Positions 34,725 through 45,905 of a stretch of DNA of 64,000 nucleotides are shown in pieces. Numbering within the stretch: the first letter of the stretch is position 1; every line of letters starts with the position of its first letter. The stretch covers positions 103,740,001 to 103,804,000 of the forward strand of contig JAUMIR010000004.1 of NCBI GenBank assembly GCA_030847615.1, given 5' to 3'. Position numbers and translations under genes: made by a program. The notes under the pieces are model-generated. The model ran no database searches. It was not told the origin of the DNA and saw only the letters and a program-made list of their open reading frames with translations. Origin of the DNA: Gambelia wislizenii (taxonomy: Eukaryota; Chordata; Lepidosauria; Squamata; Crotaphytidae).

Positions 34725-36379
34725 AGTGAAGCCTACAGATGATACTTGAGGGGGAAAATGGCCCTAAGATTGTTTCCCCCCCTCCCCTTGCTATCCTTCC
34801 ATCCCGAGCCTATAGACTTGCAGCCCGGCACTGCCTGCTAAAATATATTGAATACTGTGATGTAAGCACAAATGAAGAGTAACTATCAGAAATATTCCAC
34901 AACTATTACCACATTATTAAAGGGATAAGAAGGCAGGATGTATTAGAAGAAAGAGCGGGAATGTGATAATCCTCTAAAACACAATAGAGTTTCTGGGAGC
35001 TATAGATTAATTTCCTGAAAGGTAACTCATGAGCCTGTTCTTATAGAAGTTGCTGGATGTGTTCTTATTGATGCCTAGGATGGATACAAAAATGACACCC
35101 AATGTATCCACCAGATGAAAAAGCACATTTTTTCTTTGACAGGAAGGTACGCAAAAACAAATACTTTGCTTTATAGCAGAACCTCTAAAAACAATGTGCA
35201 CGGTGCATATGAATTTTTCATCCACTGCAAAACTAGCAGATTGTAGTGGTGCAACAATTTTAAACCTAAAGGTAGCATTTTGGAACCAGGAATGGAGTGT
35301 AGCCCTCAATGAAAAGGGTGCCAACCACACTCAGGAAGTTGCTTAATTCTGTTCTATACTGGAAGATAGTTGGACTTTCAAGGCTTCCACAAATGGATCT
35401 TTACATACCCTGCCTGGAGATGACAAAGATAGAAAATGGGACCTTCTATGTACAAAGCAGGTGGTCCACTACTGTGCTATACTCCCCATCACCTCCTATC
35501 ACTACCTTGAAAACATTTTGGTAAAAGGTTCAGGTGACTTTTCCATGCTTTGTATGGTGCATCCAAGTCTAACTCAGAAGAATGTGGCACAGTTAGTGGG
35601 ATGGGTCATGTCACATGCATGGGGACAGGCTAAGATGAGATGACTACAAATTCCCTTTCACCTGTAGCCAAGGCTAGCATTCTAAACCAAAACTCAGATG
35701 CTTACATTATACCCCTCTTGAGGCATGAAGAGTTTGCCACAGATGCACAGATTTAATAATTATAGCTGTTCTTTTTCTGGTCCTTGTTTAGTACTTTAAT
35801 CTCTGTAATTAAAGCATCTAGCTGCCATAGTGATAAGCACCACAGAAATAAATACTGTGTAATCAAACTGGCTATTAGCACCCTGAATAATGGCTGCATA
35901 ACTAGACACAGAACCTTCTCTAATATTTGAAAGGAAAGTTAAATGCCCTCTGAGCATGAGGTCAAAGTAGCCAAGAGCCATGGGCAGTAATGTTTCATAG
36001 AGTTTTCCCCCTACTGACTAGGAGAAATGTGTCACTTACAAAACCAGATGGCACCAAGGAAGCTTCTGCCAAAGAGGTTTCAGGATGGTTTGATAGCTCT
36101 ATAATGGGCAAGCTGAACAACTGAAGTAGTGTCACATAGGCTTGTTATTTCCCTAGTGCAGGCATTCAAGATATTTTGGACTACAACTCTCATATCTCTT
36201 ACCCAGTGGTGGTTCTAGAAACTAAAGTGCTAAGTTTCCCTTATACTACATGAACATATCTACTTATCTGACAAGAATGCTCTACCTTGTCAAGAAGGAC
36301 ACCTTTCAATGTGCATCAGAATAGATGACTACAGTGGGGTCTTGTTTGTCTTTCCTGTTTTGGGCAGTCTATCAAAGAA
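34725..36379. other. Unique stretch, nothing recognised
   Basis: A decayed 'ggactacaactctcatatct' MITE fragment at about 36165-36210; no gene. Confidence 0.45.
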
Positions 36380-37020
36380 TGCTTACTACTGCATGTTATT
36401 TATCAAATACTACAATATAGAGCCATTGTACTGTCTATCCTCCTTTATGGATCTGAAACATGGGTCACCTATCGCCACCACTTACGACTCCTCAAGTGCT
36501 TTCATCAGCGCTGTCTACGCACAATCCTAAAGATACACTGGATTAACTATGTGACGAATGTTGCTGTCCTTGAACAAGCAGGGATCATCAGCATTGAGGC
36601 CATGATATTGAGAACATAGCTGCGCTGGGCGGGCATGTTTCTAGGCTAGAGACCATTGCCTCCCCAAAATAGTATTCTATGGTGAACTCGCCACGGGTCA
36701 GCATAAGAGGGGCGCTCTAAAAAAGCGATACAAAGACTCCCTGAAACAACATCTCAGGCTCGGCCAAATTGATCACCAACAATGGTCCACCCTGGCCTCA
36801 CATCAGGAGGCATGGAGACACACTATCCACAATGCTGCAGCCTTATTTGAGAACTCACGCCGAACAAGTCTTGAAGAGAAACGACAACGCAGAAAGAATC
36901 ACAACCCAAAAACATCACCCAAGGAGACCTTCTGCTGTGCTTTCTGCAACCGGACTTGTTTATCTCGGATTGGCCTTTTTAGTCATCAGCACCCTTGCAG
37001 AAAGCGGGGGATGAGTCCTT
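36380..37020 (+). pseudogene. C-terminal part of a non-LTR retrotransposon protein, with zinc knuckle
   Basis: From 36419 the plus strand reads RAIVLSILLYGSETWVTYRH, then LRLLKCFHQRCLRTILKIHW, then VLEQAGIISIEAMILRT and a stop. Further on, in shifted frames, come LRWAGHV-like and GELATGQHKRGAL-like pieces. The end encodes ETFCCAFCNRTCLSRIGLF followed by SHQHPCRKRG, a C-x2-C ... H-x3-C finger typical of the extreme C-terminus of RTE/Jockey-type LINE proteins. At least one stop and several frameshifts make it non-functional. The exact LINE clade is uncertain to me. Confidence 0.7.
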
Positions 37021-37427
37021 CCTGAATCTTCGTTTGCAAAGAAAAGCCAGAGACAATATAAATATACAAAAACATTACAACTATCAAATCCTATCTAATG
37101 TTAATTAGCATTGCATGCCAAATATAAGCATGACTTTCAAACTATTTGAGCAGACATAACATTTTCTAGAGAATCCTGGGTTCTGAAAGAAGATCCATCA
37201 ATTAAATGAGGAGCTAACACCTCGTTTGTCCACTGCTAATGCTCTTCTTCCTCTTCAGTGCCCAGCCATAAGAAATTGGGGCGTGTTTTAAAGCACTAAA
37301 ACTTAGCTTGTGCCATGAGTTATCCTAAGAATCTACAGTAAAGCAAGAGGTTATGGTAAACATATGTGGGGGGGGGAGACATATGGGGTGGATGAAAGGC
37401 AGGGCATTCAAAGTCATTGGCCTAAGT

Positions 37428-37556
37428 AAGGGGTGGGGAAATGTTCAGCCCTTCAGAGTGTTATCTATAATTCTACCATTCTTTATCCATTTGCTATCTG
37501 GGTTGGGCTACTCCGAGATACAGCCCAGCAACATCTAGAGGGCCACAGAAATTTTA
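37428..37556. mobile_element. Short hAT-like MITE
   Basis: Left 'aggggtggggaaatgttcag', right 'catctagagggccacagaa' and 'taaccctgg'. This is the 'caggggtgggcaa ... ggccaca ... cccctg' layout of short hAT MITEs. Decayed. Confidence 0.5.
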
Positions 37557-37808
37557 ACCCTGGGCCTAAATCTAATTGCTAGCCCCAAAAAGTAGATCCA
37601 CTGAATTAATTGCTAAATGTTAAGTCAACATTTATGTAATTCTATTGATTCAATGTATCTACTAGGGGGACTAGCAGTAGAGGACAGCCAATTAGATTTG
37701 GGCCATTGTGATTTTTCTTTACTGCATGCTAGTTTTCATTACTGTCACAACAATACTGTCATGACTCAGTGGAGATTTGAACCTGGATCTCCCTAAAATC
37801 CAGTCTAA

Positions 37809-38380
37809 GGACTTTATTGGCAAATATGGCATCATAATGATGCCTAATGAATGCGAAAGGGCTCCTATGTTGCACAAAATTGTGCTTTTGCAATTATGAA
37901 TTGAGAACAAGGCATTCTTTTTATTTTTGGGCTAAGCCGTCAATAGATCGGCCTGTGGTGGGTTTTTTTGCCATGATTGCAAGCGTGTGAAACCATGCCC
38001 TGTTCTGCTGGTGTGATTCCAGCATTAATGGGCAATCCCCACCAGAATACTTCCGGGTGAAAATGTGAAAACTAGCTACTGGGCGCTCTTCTTATGAACC
38101 TCCATGTTCATAAGGCAAGTTTTGCAGGCAAGTTTTTAAGTGTGTTTCAGTGTTTGTGTGTTTCTTTTGTTTGTTATTTTAGCTGTTTTTAGACTTTTCA
38201 GCATGCTCGCATCTTCTTGTGAGAACCACCAAGATCATGCTTACCCACAAATGCAGAAATATGGGGCTGCCTTTTAACTCTATTATGGCACATTTGATAT
38301 AAAGGGTTCTTTTGCCAGCACACTGACCATTTAAAATATGGAGGCAAAAGAATGTTTTAAAAGCTTGTCTGATAAAGTCC
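37809..38380 (+). mobile_element. Non-autonomous TIR element, family A, full-length
   Basis: Left GGACTTTATTGGCAAATATG, right on the minus strand GGACTTTATCAGACAAGC. TAA flanks at 37806-37808 and 38381-38383. Shares 'ggcatcataa', 'gccgtcaatagatcggcc' (compare 'gccatcaatagatccccc' in the 45-kb copy), 'gaatacttccgggtg' and 'cttcttatgaacctcc'. 572 bp, non-coding. Confidence 0.8.
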
Positions 38381-38383
38381 TAA

Positions 38384-39950
38384 CACTCACTACCCCTCGT
38401 GGGCCTTGTCAACCATCTACTATCAACAGCCATGCCAAACACTGAGATCAAAAGTCACTGTCAAAGGCAGATGCGGAAATCAAGCAGACCTGCTTTCTGA
38501 AGGATATCTGATATCAAAATTAGCAAAGGAGCAGTTGTTTGTCAAGCAAACTCATTTCACTGTCACCATGAATGTGTGAAACATCCTGTTATCTAAAGTA
38601 GGATGATTAGCAAGCACTGTGCGGAATAAGGAGGCTTCAAAAAGGTGGCAGATCTAGCAGCCAAAAAGGAACAATACAAGGTAATGCTAAAATAGGAAAT
38701 CCAATCTATCTTTATTTCCTGCATTGGTGTATTTGACACATTCCAGGCAATTTCTAATGCACATACTAATCTGGCAGAATTTGATAATGTGGTTTAACAG
38801 TTTATGGGGAAGTCAGAGGATCCTGGAGAACAAAAATGTGTGGAAAAAGCATAGCTATTAAATCTACATCAGTTGGAAAGGCACTAAATATTATGCTCCA
38901 TGACTAAACTTACCAAATTCTATTAATTACAAAAAAAAGTGATGTTTGCAAAGCACTACAATTAAAAACAATAACAACATGCCCATGATATGCATGAATG
39001 TTTTCCTTCACAAAGGTAGTTCCTTTGTTTATCTGGAGAGACAGACACACAGACACAGTCTCTCTCTCTCTCTCACTCTAACACACACACACACACTGAC
39101 ATACCATTTTTCCCAATTGTACTCATGGGCGATTTTTCCCATTAGTACAAAAACATGATTTTGTTGGATTCCAGAGCTAATGCGGGGAAAGGGAGTAAAG
39201 GAAGATTAGAAAGAAAATCTATTACATGGAAGAGATTTTAGCAGTGTCCCTTGGGGTTTTGGGAGCATGGCTTAAGACAACAATGGCTGGAATTTATTCT
39301 AAATAAATAGGCTTGCTAATTAGAAATCATTTTGATAGTACACAGACCTGACTAGCAAAGGATAGGCCAGAAGACAATCCTAGGCTATTATAAATTTCCT
39401 CTGCATTTTTTTAAAATCTATGTATTTTTTAAAAAATCTATGCATTAGATATGCAGCATTATTTCTGTGTCATCGTACGACCATTTTACTTTACTTTTAT
39501 ATCAGTCTTTTAAGTTGTGTTTCAGACTAGGGTGTACTATTTGCTTTTAAACAAATTATGTCCTCCTTACCTCACCTGACAGAACTAATATATGAATTTA
39601 AAATCATAATATAGCACATAGTATTTTATGTGCTGGTCCTTTGGTTTATTCTAAGCTTATAATTCTTTACAAAAGCAGTGGTAGCTGATGGTTCCCACAT
39701 CAGTGGCCCAGTGAATCAGTTCTGGATTTTAGTCTGAATTTTAAAGGAGTTAACCAGAATGCTGAACCTATTTGGGTATGGGGTTCTGCACCTTGTAGAA
39801 CTCCCTTACAGTTCAGATTAAAACCCAGACTGGACATGGAAACCACCAACCACTGTATAAGGTATTGCAAAATATTTCAAGAACACACTTTTTATTAATC
39901 ACTAGCAATATCTCTGAGATATTTTTCACTGAGAACTTGATGCTAACTTA
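38384..39950. other. Unique stretch with (TC)n(AC)n
   Basis: Microsatellite at 39058-39097. No gene. Confidence 0.5.
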
Positions 39951-40685
39951 GGGCTTGTCTACACCGGTAAAAAAATGTAGACTCACCCTGAATCCAGTGC
40001 TGGCAGTCCAGACGATACGTGACTACTTCCGGAGTGGATCCATATTTTCCCCCTTAGCCTGACTTTGCTCCAAACTAAGCAAAGTCAGGGAAAACCCTGG
40101 GGTTTCCCAGAAACTCTGGAGTGACCTTGGGGTCTTTGGTGGTCTAGACAGCTGGATCAGGTCTAATTTGGCCCAGTCCAGTTGTCCACATACAAATGCA
40201 TTGTCATCTCCCTTACCCTGCACTGAGCAGTGGAGGGAAAGGGATGGATCTCCTTCAGAGCCACCACCACCACCACTGTTGCCTCGCCAGCCAAGCAGCT
40301 TCCTTCAAGAGCCTGGCTGGTGCCATTGCTTCTGCTGAGGTCAGAGCAGGGCGCCCATGTGATCCATGAGGAGGGGGTATAGTGATGCCTTCCTTGTTGA
40401 TCAAACATTTGGGCACCCATTCAAACCTCAGCAGAAGTGCTGGCATGCCGGGCAGGCTTTCCAAGGAGCTCCTCAGCTGGCAAGGAAGCGGCAAGTGCGA
40501 AAACAGGGGATGGGCCGGGGGGGGGGCAATGTGGTGTCAACCCAGCTGGCCCATGTGGACAGTGATGGCAGTCACACCAGATTTGGCCCAGTGCATGTGG
40601 CCACCATCGTGGTCGATCCAGGGCTGGGCCAGAGCATAGTGCTCCAGACTGGCCCTGGATTTAAGTGGTCAGTGTAGACAAGCCC
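39951..40685. mobile_element. 735-bp TIR element
   Basis: Left GGGCTTGTCTACACCGG, right on the minus strand GGGCTTGTCTACACTGACC. Sub-terminal sequence is GC-rich ('ccagtgctggcagtccagac' and 'gatccagggctgggcc'). TTA on the left and CTG on the right, so no duplication remains. Ends resemble family B. The frames within are chance. Confidence 0.65.
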
Positions 40686-43280
40686 CTGGAAAGTCAAGAT
40701 TTGACATGAATTAGATGCAAGTTTGTGAGACATAAAACCAACTTGATCCTAGGTAAGCTTACTTAGAATGAAGTGTATTCAGTCATGTTCACGCCAAATA
40801 AGGGAGCACAGAATTTCTGTTTTTAACTATAGAAAGGATTGGGCTTTAGGACTGCAGTCGTAAACAAATTTACTTTGAAGCCCATCTAATTAAAACAAAC
40901 AGAACATACCGTGCAACTCCATCTTATGAATATTTTCATAGAAGTTAATTAAGCCTTACCACATTCACTTGCTCTCAGACAATCCATGCCAAAATGTTGT
41001 GATACAGCAGCTACTTCAAGCACAACCTGAAGTCCCTTGGCAACTCCAAAGAAGCTGTAATCCTATTCATTCAAAATGAGTCCAACTGAGTTTAATGGAT
41101 TTACTCTTACTTAAGTATAAAATTAACAATTTTTATGTCCTGTATTTGTTGAGAAAAAGATGGAAGGTATTTTTTCAGGAGCTATTATTGATAACAATTA
41201 TAGATAGTAAATTTTGGACATGCTGTAACCCATTCCTTTTATGATCAGTAAGTTACTTCATGGAGAAAAAAATTGGAAGTACAGGGTATACATTTTCAAA
41301 TTGATTAAATCATTCATATTGTCAGTGATTGCATATCATTATGGCCTAACCAAAACAGTCCGTAGTTATATTATTATTATCTTTTATTTCTATAGCACCA
41401 TCAGTATACATTGCACTTAACACAAAAAAGAACAACAAAACAGTTCCCTGCCCTCAAGCTTACAGTTTAATGAAAACAGTCAGTTACTTGCTTGAACTGC
41501 AATCAGAGTTTGGAAATGTTTCTTTTGGACTACAGCTCTCATGTATGTATGTATGTATGTATGCAATTCATCCCCAACTAGAACTGTCCATGCTGGGAGA
41601 TTCTGAAAACTGCAGACCCTAATGTATCTGTTCCTAGCTCTAAATGCAACTTTTGGATTCTTCCACCCAGCAGCCTCAAAGTCAAGTGTCTTTTCCCACT
41701 TGAAGTGATCATACCCAGTGGCAAATAAACACATATAAATAAAAAAGGATCATGTAACTTTCTTTAATTCTCTAAGCTGGACAGATCCTGAAGTCACACC
41801 AGGTTCAAAACAGTTAATTCAAATGAAGGCAATCCATAAACTGGTTCAAAGAAACTCCATGGCCTAGCATGAAACAGGTCCAATACAGCAGGAGCAGCAA
41901 CACAAACAGATGAGATTTTAGTTACAGTATTCCAGCTTTATCAATGGAACAAACTCCACCTGCAAGCATGCTAAAATCAGTAACTGTCACTTTCTAGTGA
42001 AAATGCAATAGCAGTGCTAAATGTCAGCAATGGGTACTTGAGCTAAAAAGTTCTAAAGAGTACATGTCTGCTCCTTTCCAGTCTCTTGACACTTAGCTCT
42101 TGTCCCAAAAGGTTAATATACTCTAGTCTTTTGTAGAGACTTGACCAAAACAAAACAAAAACAAAACCCATAGACAAAAAAATGGAGAAGTGGTGATCAA
42201 AGAAGCTTAGTTAGAATCCCCCAGATCAAAACATACAGATTACTTAACAAAAAGCTGGGTTTATAACATACAAATAAAGAATATTATACAGTATGTCAGA
42301 GTGAGAGAAATAAAGAAAAAAAATTGTTCCTGACCTTAGCATGTTCTGGCCAAGGCAGGGACAGGCTTATAAAAGATTAGATATAATTCCAGACAATGTA
42401 ATACAGTATATTCCTAATTCTGCATGCCATCATGTTTTATTGATAATATGTTCATAAACATTCAAGGCACATGGCTTACTGATCTGGGGGTTGGTGTAAC
42501 TGTAAAAATCACTGAAAGGGAGAATCAGGTTAAAATGAGAATCCAAACTCTTTTGCTTGGGAATGTTCAAAACTTGGAAGACATGAAAAGGTAAACCCTC
42601 AAACTAACTGAGGTTTATTGCTCACTGTGTGAGCAATAACAATTTTCCAGCCTAGGAAATGTTGAAATAATCTCTTTTCGAGTGTGTATAGATTTTTAAA
42701 AGATGACAGCTGGAACAATGTTACAACCATGGGTAGTTGACAGAACATTTTGCTGAACACCATGCTATGAAAAGTATTTTCATTTTCTGGCTGCAGACAT
42801 TTGCTTTCCTTGTGCATTCATGAACAGCATGTATTCATTTATTTCACTTTGAATTTAATGTTTTATGCATATTTGATTATTTTTACCTACAGAAAAGAAT
42901 CAATAATGCAGAATAACTGTCGAGTTTTAACCTGGACTGGTAAAATAAATGCCACAATACAATTAGCTGCAGACTAAAGCTGTTTTACCTTGGTGCCCCA
43001 TCCATCTGAGTGATCAAATGGAAAATTATTGCAAAGGTAAGATCTATAAGGAAAGGCATAACATGGATGATAAGTGATGAGGATTTATAGAAAACTGTTT
43101 ACAGCATGTAGTGCATGGATCCATTAAGTTGAAATTTTGCAGTTCAGAGGCAGTGTTTATATTCTGTATCAGCAGCAACAATTGCTTAAGGATATTTGCT
43201 GGGGGAGAGGGGGGTTCAAAGGCATATAAAAAGCATCACACTCCATAAAGCAGAAGTGGGCATGGTATCTCACTCTAGGT
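40686..43280. other. Mostly unique stretch with small repeat fragments
   Basis: Family D fragments at about 40745-40853 and 41050-41110. An L2-like LINE tail on the minus strand at 41368-41475 ('ttattattatcttttatttc' then 'tagcaccatcagtatacatt' and 'cctgccctcaagcttacag'). A MITE fragment at 41508-41625 is interrupted by (ATGT)n at 41541-41563. No gene. Confidence 0.5.
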
Positions 43281-43706
43281 CAGGAATGGGGAAGAAGCAG
43301 CCCATGGCTCACATGTGGCCCCTAAATACCACTACTGTAGCATCTTAAACTCTCACCAGTCCAGAAAAGCCCTGCAAGCCCCCAGTCTCAAAATATGTGC
43401 TGTTTGGGGGTGATTGTTATTACCAAACCACAAAAAAAGCTCCAAACATGTGGAAACATGCAAAACATACCTCCACTCCACCCTCAGAATCACCCCCCCC
43501 AACATCATATTACCAGCAATACCTCTGTCTTCCTCTGCAGTCCCTCTCAAAATGGCAACAGGAAGTGTTAGGACATCATTTCCTGTTGCCATTTTGAGAG
43601 GAACTGTAGAGCAAAACAGATTTCACTTTGCTCTGGCAGGCTGCAATCTATGGAGGAGGGCTGGGGGAGAATTAGTTCCTGGCCCCCACATGATTGCCCA
43701 CTCCTG
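43281..43706. mobile_element. hAT-like non-autonomous element
   Basis: Left CAGGAATGGGGAAGAAG, right on the minus strand CAGGAGTGGGCAATCATG, the 'CAGGGGTGGGCAA' type of hAT TIR. The flanks CTCTAGGT (43273-43280) and CTCTACAT (43707-43714) agree at 6 of 8 positions, as expected of an aged 8-bp duplication. The centre holds a palindrome, 'ctctcaaaatggcaacagga' pairing with 'tcctgttgccattttgagag'. No transposase. Confidence 0.7.
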
Positions 43707-43867
43707 CTCTACATGTTATACTGCAACCATCAGCCCCAGCCAGCATAGCCAGTGGCAAAGTATGCTGAGTACTGCAGGCTGTTAACATCTGGGAGACCTC
43801 AGTTTGCTCACTCCTGCCATGAAGTGTCCATACCAAAACATTTTAAAAAGCACACTCTGAATGAACT

Positions 43868-44138
43868 TAGTGGACCACAAACTGAACATAAGTCAGCAGT
43901 GTGACGTGGCAGCTAAAAAAGCCATGCAATTCTGGGCTGCATCAACAGGTGTACAGTGTCTAGATCAAGGGAAGTAATAGTGCCACTCTATTCTACTTTA
44001 GTCAGACCTCACCTGGAATACTGTGTCCAGTTCTAGGCACCAAAATTCAAGAAGGATATTGACAAGATGGAATGTGTCCAGAGGAGGCGATTAAAATGGT
44101 GAGAGGTCTGGAAGCCATGCCCTGTGAGGAGCGGCCTA
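43868..44138 (+). mobile_element. CR1 LINE, 5' piece of a split copy
   Basis: 'gtggaccacaaactgaacat', 'gcagctaaaaaagccatgca', 'cagacctcacctggaatact' and 'gtccagaggaggcgattaaa' follow in the order of the CR1 ORF2 C-terminal coding region. It stops at 'gaggagcggccta'. The continuation 'cttagggagctgggtacatt' is found only at 44939, after the inverted CR1, so a later insertion split this copy. Confidence 0.75.
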
Positions 44139-44938
44139 GAATCCTAGAATCATAAAGTTGGAAGATACCACAAGGGCCATCCAGTCCAACCCCCTGCCAT
44201 GCAGAAATACACAATCAAATCATTCCTGACAGATAGCCATCCAGCCTCTGTTTAAAAACCTCCAAGGAGACTCCACCACACTCTGAGGCAGTGTATTCCA
44301 CTTCCGAACAGCTCTTACTGTCAGGAAGTTCTTCCTAATATTTAGGTGGAATCTCTTTTCCTGTAGTTTGAACCCACTGCTCTGTGTCCTAGTCTCTGGA
44401 GCAGCAGAAAACAAGCTTGCCCCATCATCAGTATGACATCTCTTCAAATATTTAAACATGGCTATCATGTCACCTCTCAACCTTCTCTTCTCCAGAGGGC
44501 ATGGCTTCCAGACCACCCACCATCCTGGTCGCCCTCCTCTGGGCACGTTTCAGCTTATCATTATCCTTCCTTAATTGTGGTGCCCACAACTAGACACAGT
44601 ACTCCAGGTGAGGTCTGACCAAAGCAGAATAGAGTGGCATGATTACTTCCCTTGATCTAGACACTATACTCCTATTAATGCAGCCTAGAATCGCATTGGC
44701 TTTTTAGCTGCCACTTCACACTGCTGACTCATGTTCAATTTGTGGTCCACTAAGTCTCCTAGATCCCTTTCACATATACTGCCCTCAAGCCATGTGTCAC
44801 CCATCCTATATCTATGCATTTCATTTTTACTGCCCAAGAGTAATATCCTACATTTCTCCCTGTTGAAATTCATTTTGTTAGTTTTGGCCCATATTTCAAA
44901 TCTGTTAAGGTCATTTTGGATTCTGATCCTGTCCTCTG
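44139..44938 (-). mobile_element. CR1 LINE inserted into another CR1
   Basis: The minus-strand 3' end 'ccaactttatgattctagga' lies at 44141-44160. The body holds 'cagaggctggatggctatct' and, at 44685-44873, the frame MNFNREKCRILLLGSKNEMH followed by ERDLGDLVDHKLNMSQQC, the CR1 reverse-transcriptase thumb region. It is 5'-truncated at 44938. GGAGCGGCCTA on the left and GGAGCTTA on the right look like a target duplication with a small deletion. Confidence 0.75.
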
Positions 44939-45905
44939 GGAGCTTAGGGAGCTGGGTACATTTAGCTTGGACAAGAGAAGGTTAAGAGGGGACATGATCG
45001 CCGTGTTTAAATATTTGAAGGGATGTCATACTGGGGATGGAGCAAGCTTATTTTCTGTGGCTCCAGAGACTAGGAACTTTATCAGACACACAAAATAAGG
45101 CATCATAACGACACTACATAACTGCAAAAGGGCACAGAGATCAGACAACATTGCCCTTTCACAATTAAAATTAACCCCAAACCCATACCTTTTCACTGAT
45201 GGCTGAAGCCATCAATAGATCCCCCATGGCGCTTTAGTGCTGGCATTGCTGGCGTGTGAAATCTTGGGCCATTTGACTCTTGTCACTGCAGTGAGAATGA
45301 CCAGTCCAGTGAGAACACTTCTGAGTGAGATCGGGACATCCAGGTAAGTTTTGCTCTTTTTATGACCCTCCCTGGTTACTTGGGACTTTTAAAGTGTGTG
45401 TAAGTGCTTTTAAAAACTTTTTATGTGTTGTTTTTGATTTTATTTTTAAATCTTTTTGTGTGACGAAGTCTCACGGGATTGCAAATGAGGAAGTGAACAG
45501 GGCTCTGTCCACTTCTTCATTGCCGGGGCTGCCTTTGCTGGGAAAGGACGGTGAGTGCCAAGGACGGATGCATGTTCTCTTGCTGACATGAAAATTGGTT
45601 TTTTAATACAAGGAGAGAAAAAAACATTTTAAGGGGCTAGTCTGATAATGTCCTAGGACACAGAGCAATGGACTCAAACTACAAGAAAAGAGATTCCAGC
45701 TAAATATTAGAACTTCCTGACAGTAAGAGCTGTTTGGAAGTGGAATACATTGCCTCAGAGTGTGGTGGAGTCTCCTTCTTTGGAGGTTTTTAAACAGAGG
45801 CTGGATGGTCATCTGTTGGGAATGATTTGATTGTGTATTTCTGCATGGCAGGGGGTTGGACTGGATGGCCCTTGTTGTCTCTTCCAACTCTATGATTCTA
45901 TGAAT
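44939..45905 (+). mobile_element. CR1 LINE, 3' piece of the split copy
   Basis: Continues the 43868 piece with 'ttagggagctgggtacattt', then 'caagagaaggttaagagggg', 'ggctccagagactag'. It is interrupted by the family A element at 45074-45653 and resumes with 'gacacagagcaatggactca', 'aacttcctgacagtaagagc', 'ctggatggcccttgttgtct' and the CR1 terminus 'tctatgattctatgaat'. Confidence 0.8.
45074..45653 (+). mobile_element. Family A TIR element inserted in CR1, boundaries exact
   Basis: TAG flanks both ends (45071-45073 and 45654-45656). Removing the element and one TAG restores 'cagagactaggacacagagc', the usual CR1 sequence. Ends: GAACTTTATCAGAC and, on the minus strand, GGACATTATCAGAC. 580 bp, non-coding. 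It holds a perfect splice-donor-like CAGGTAAGT at about 45341. This copy fixes the true ends and the 3-bp target duplication of the family. Confidence 0.85.
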
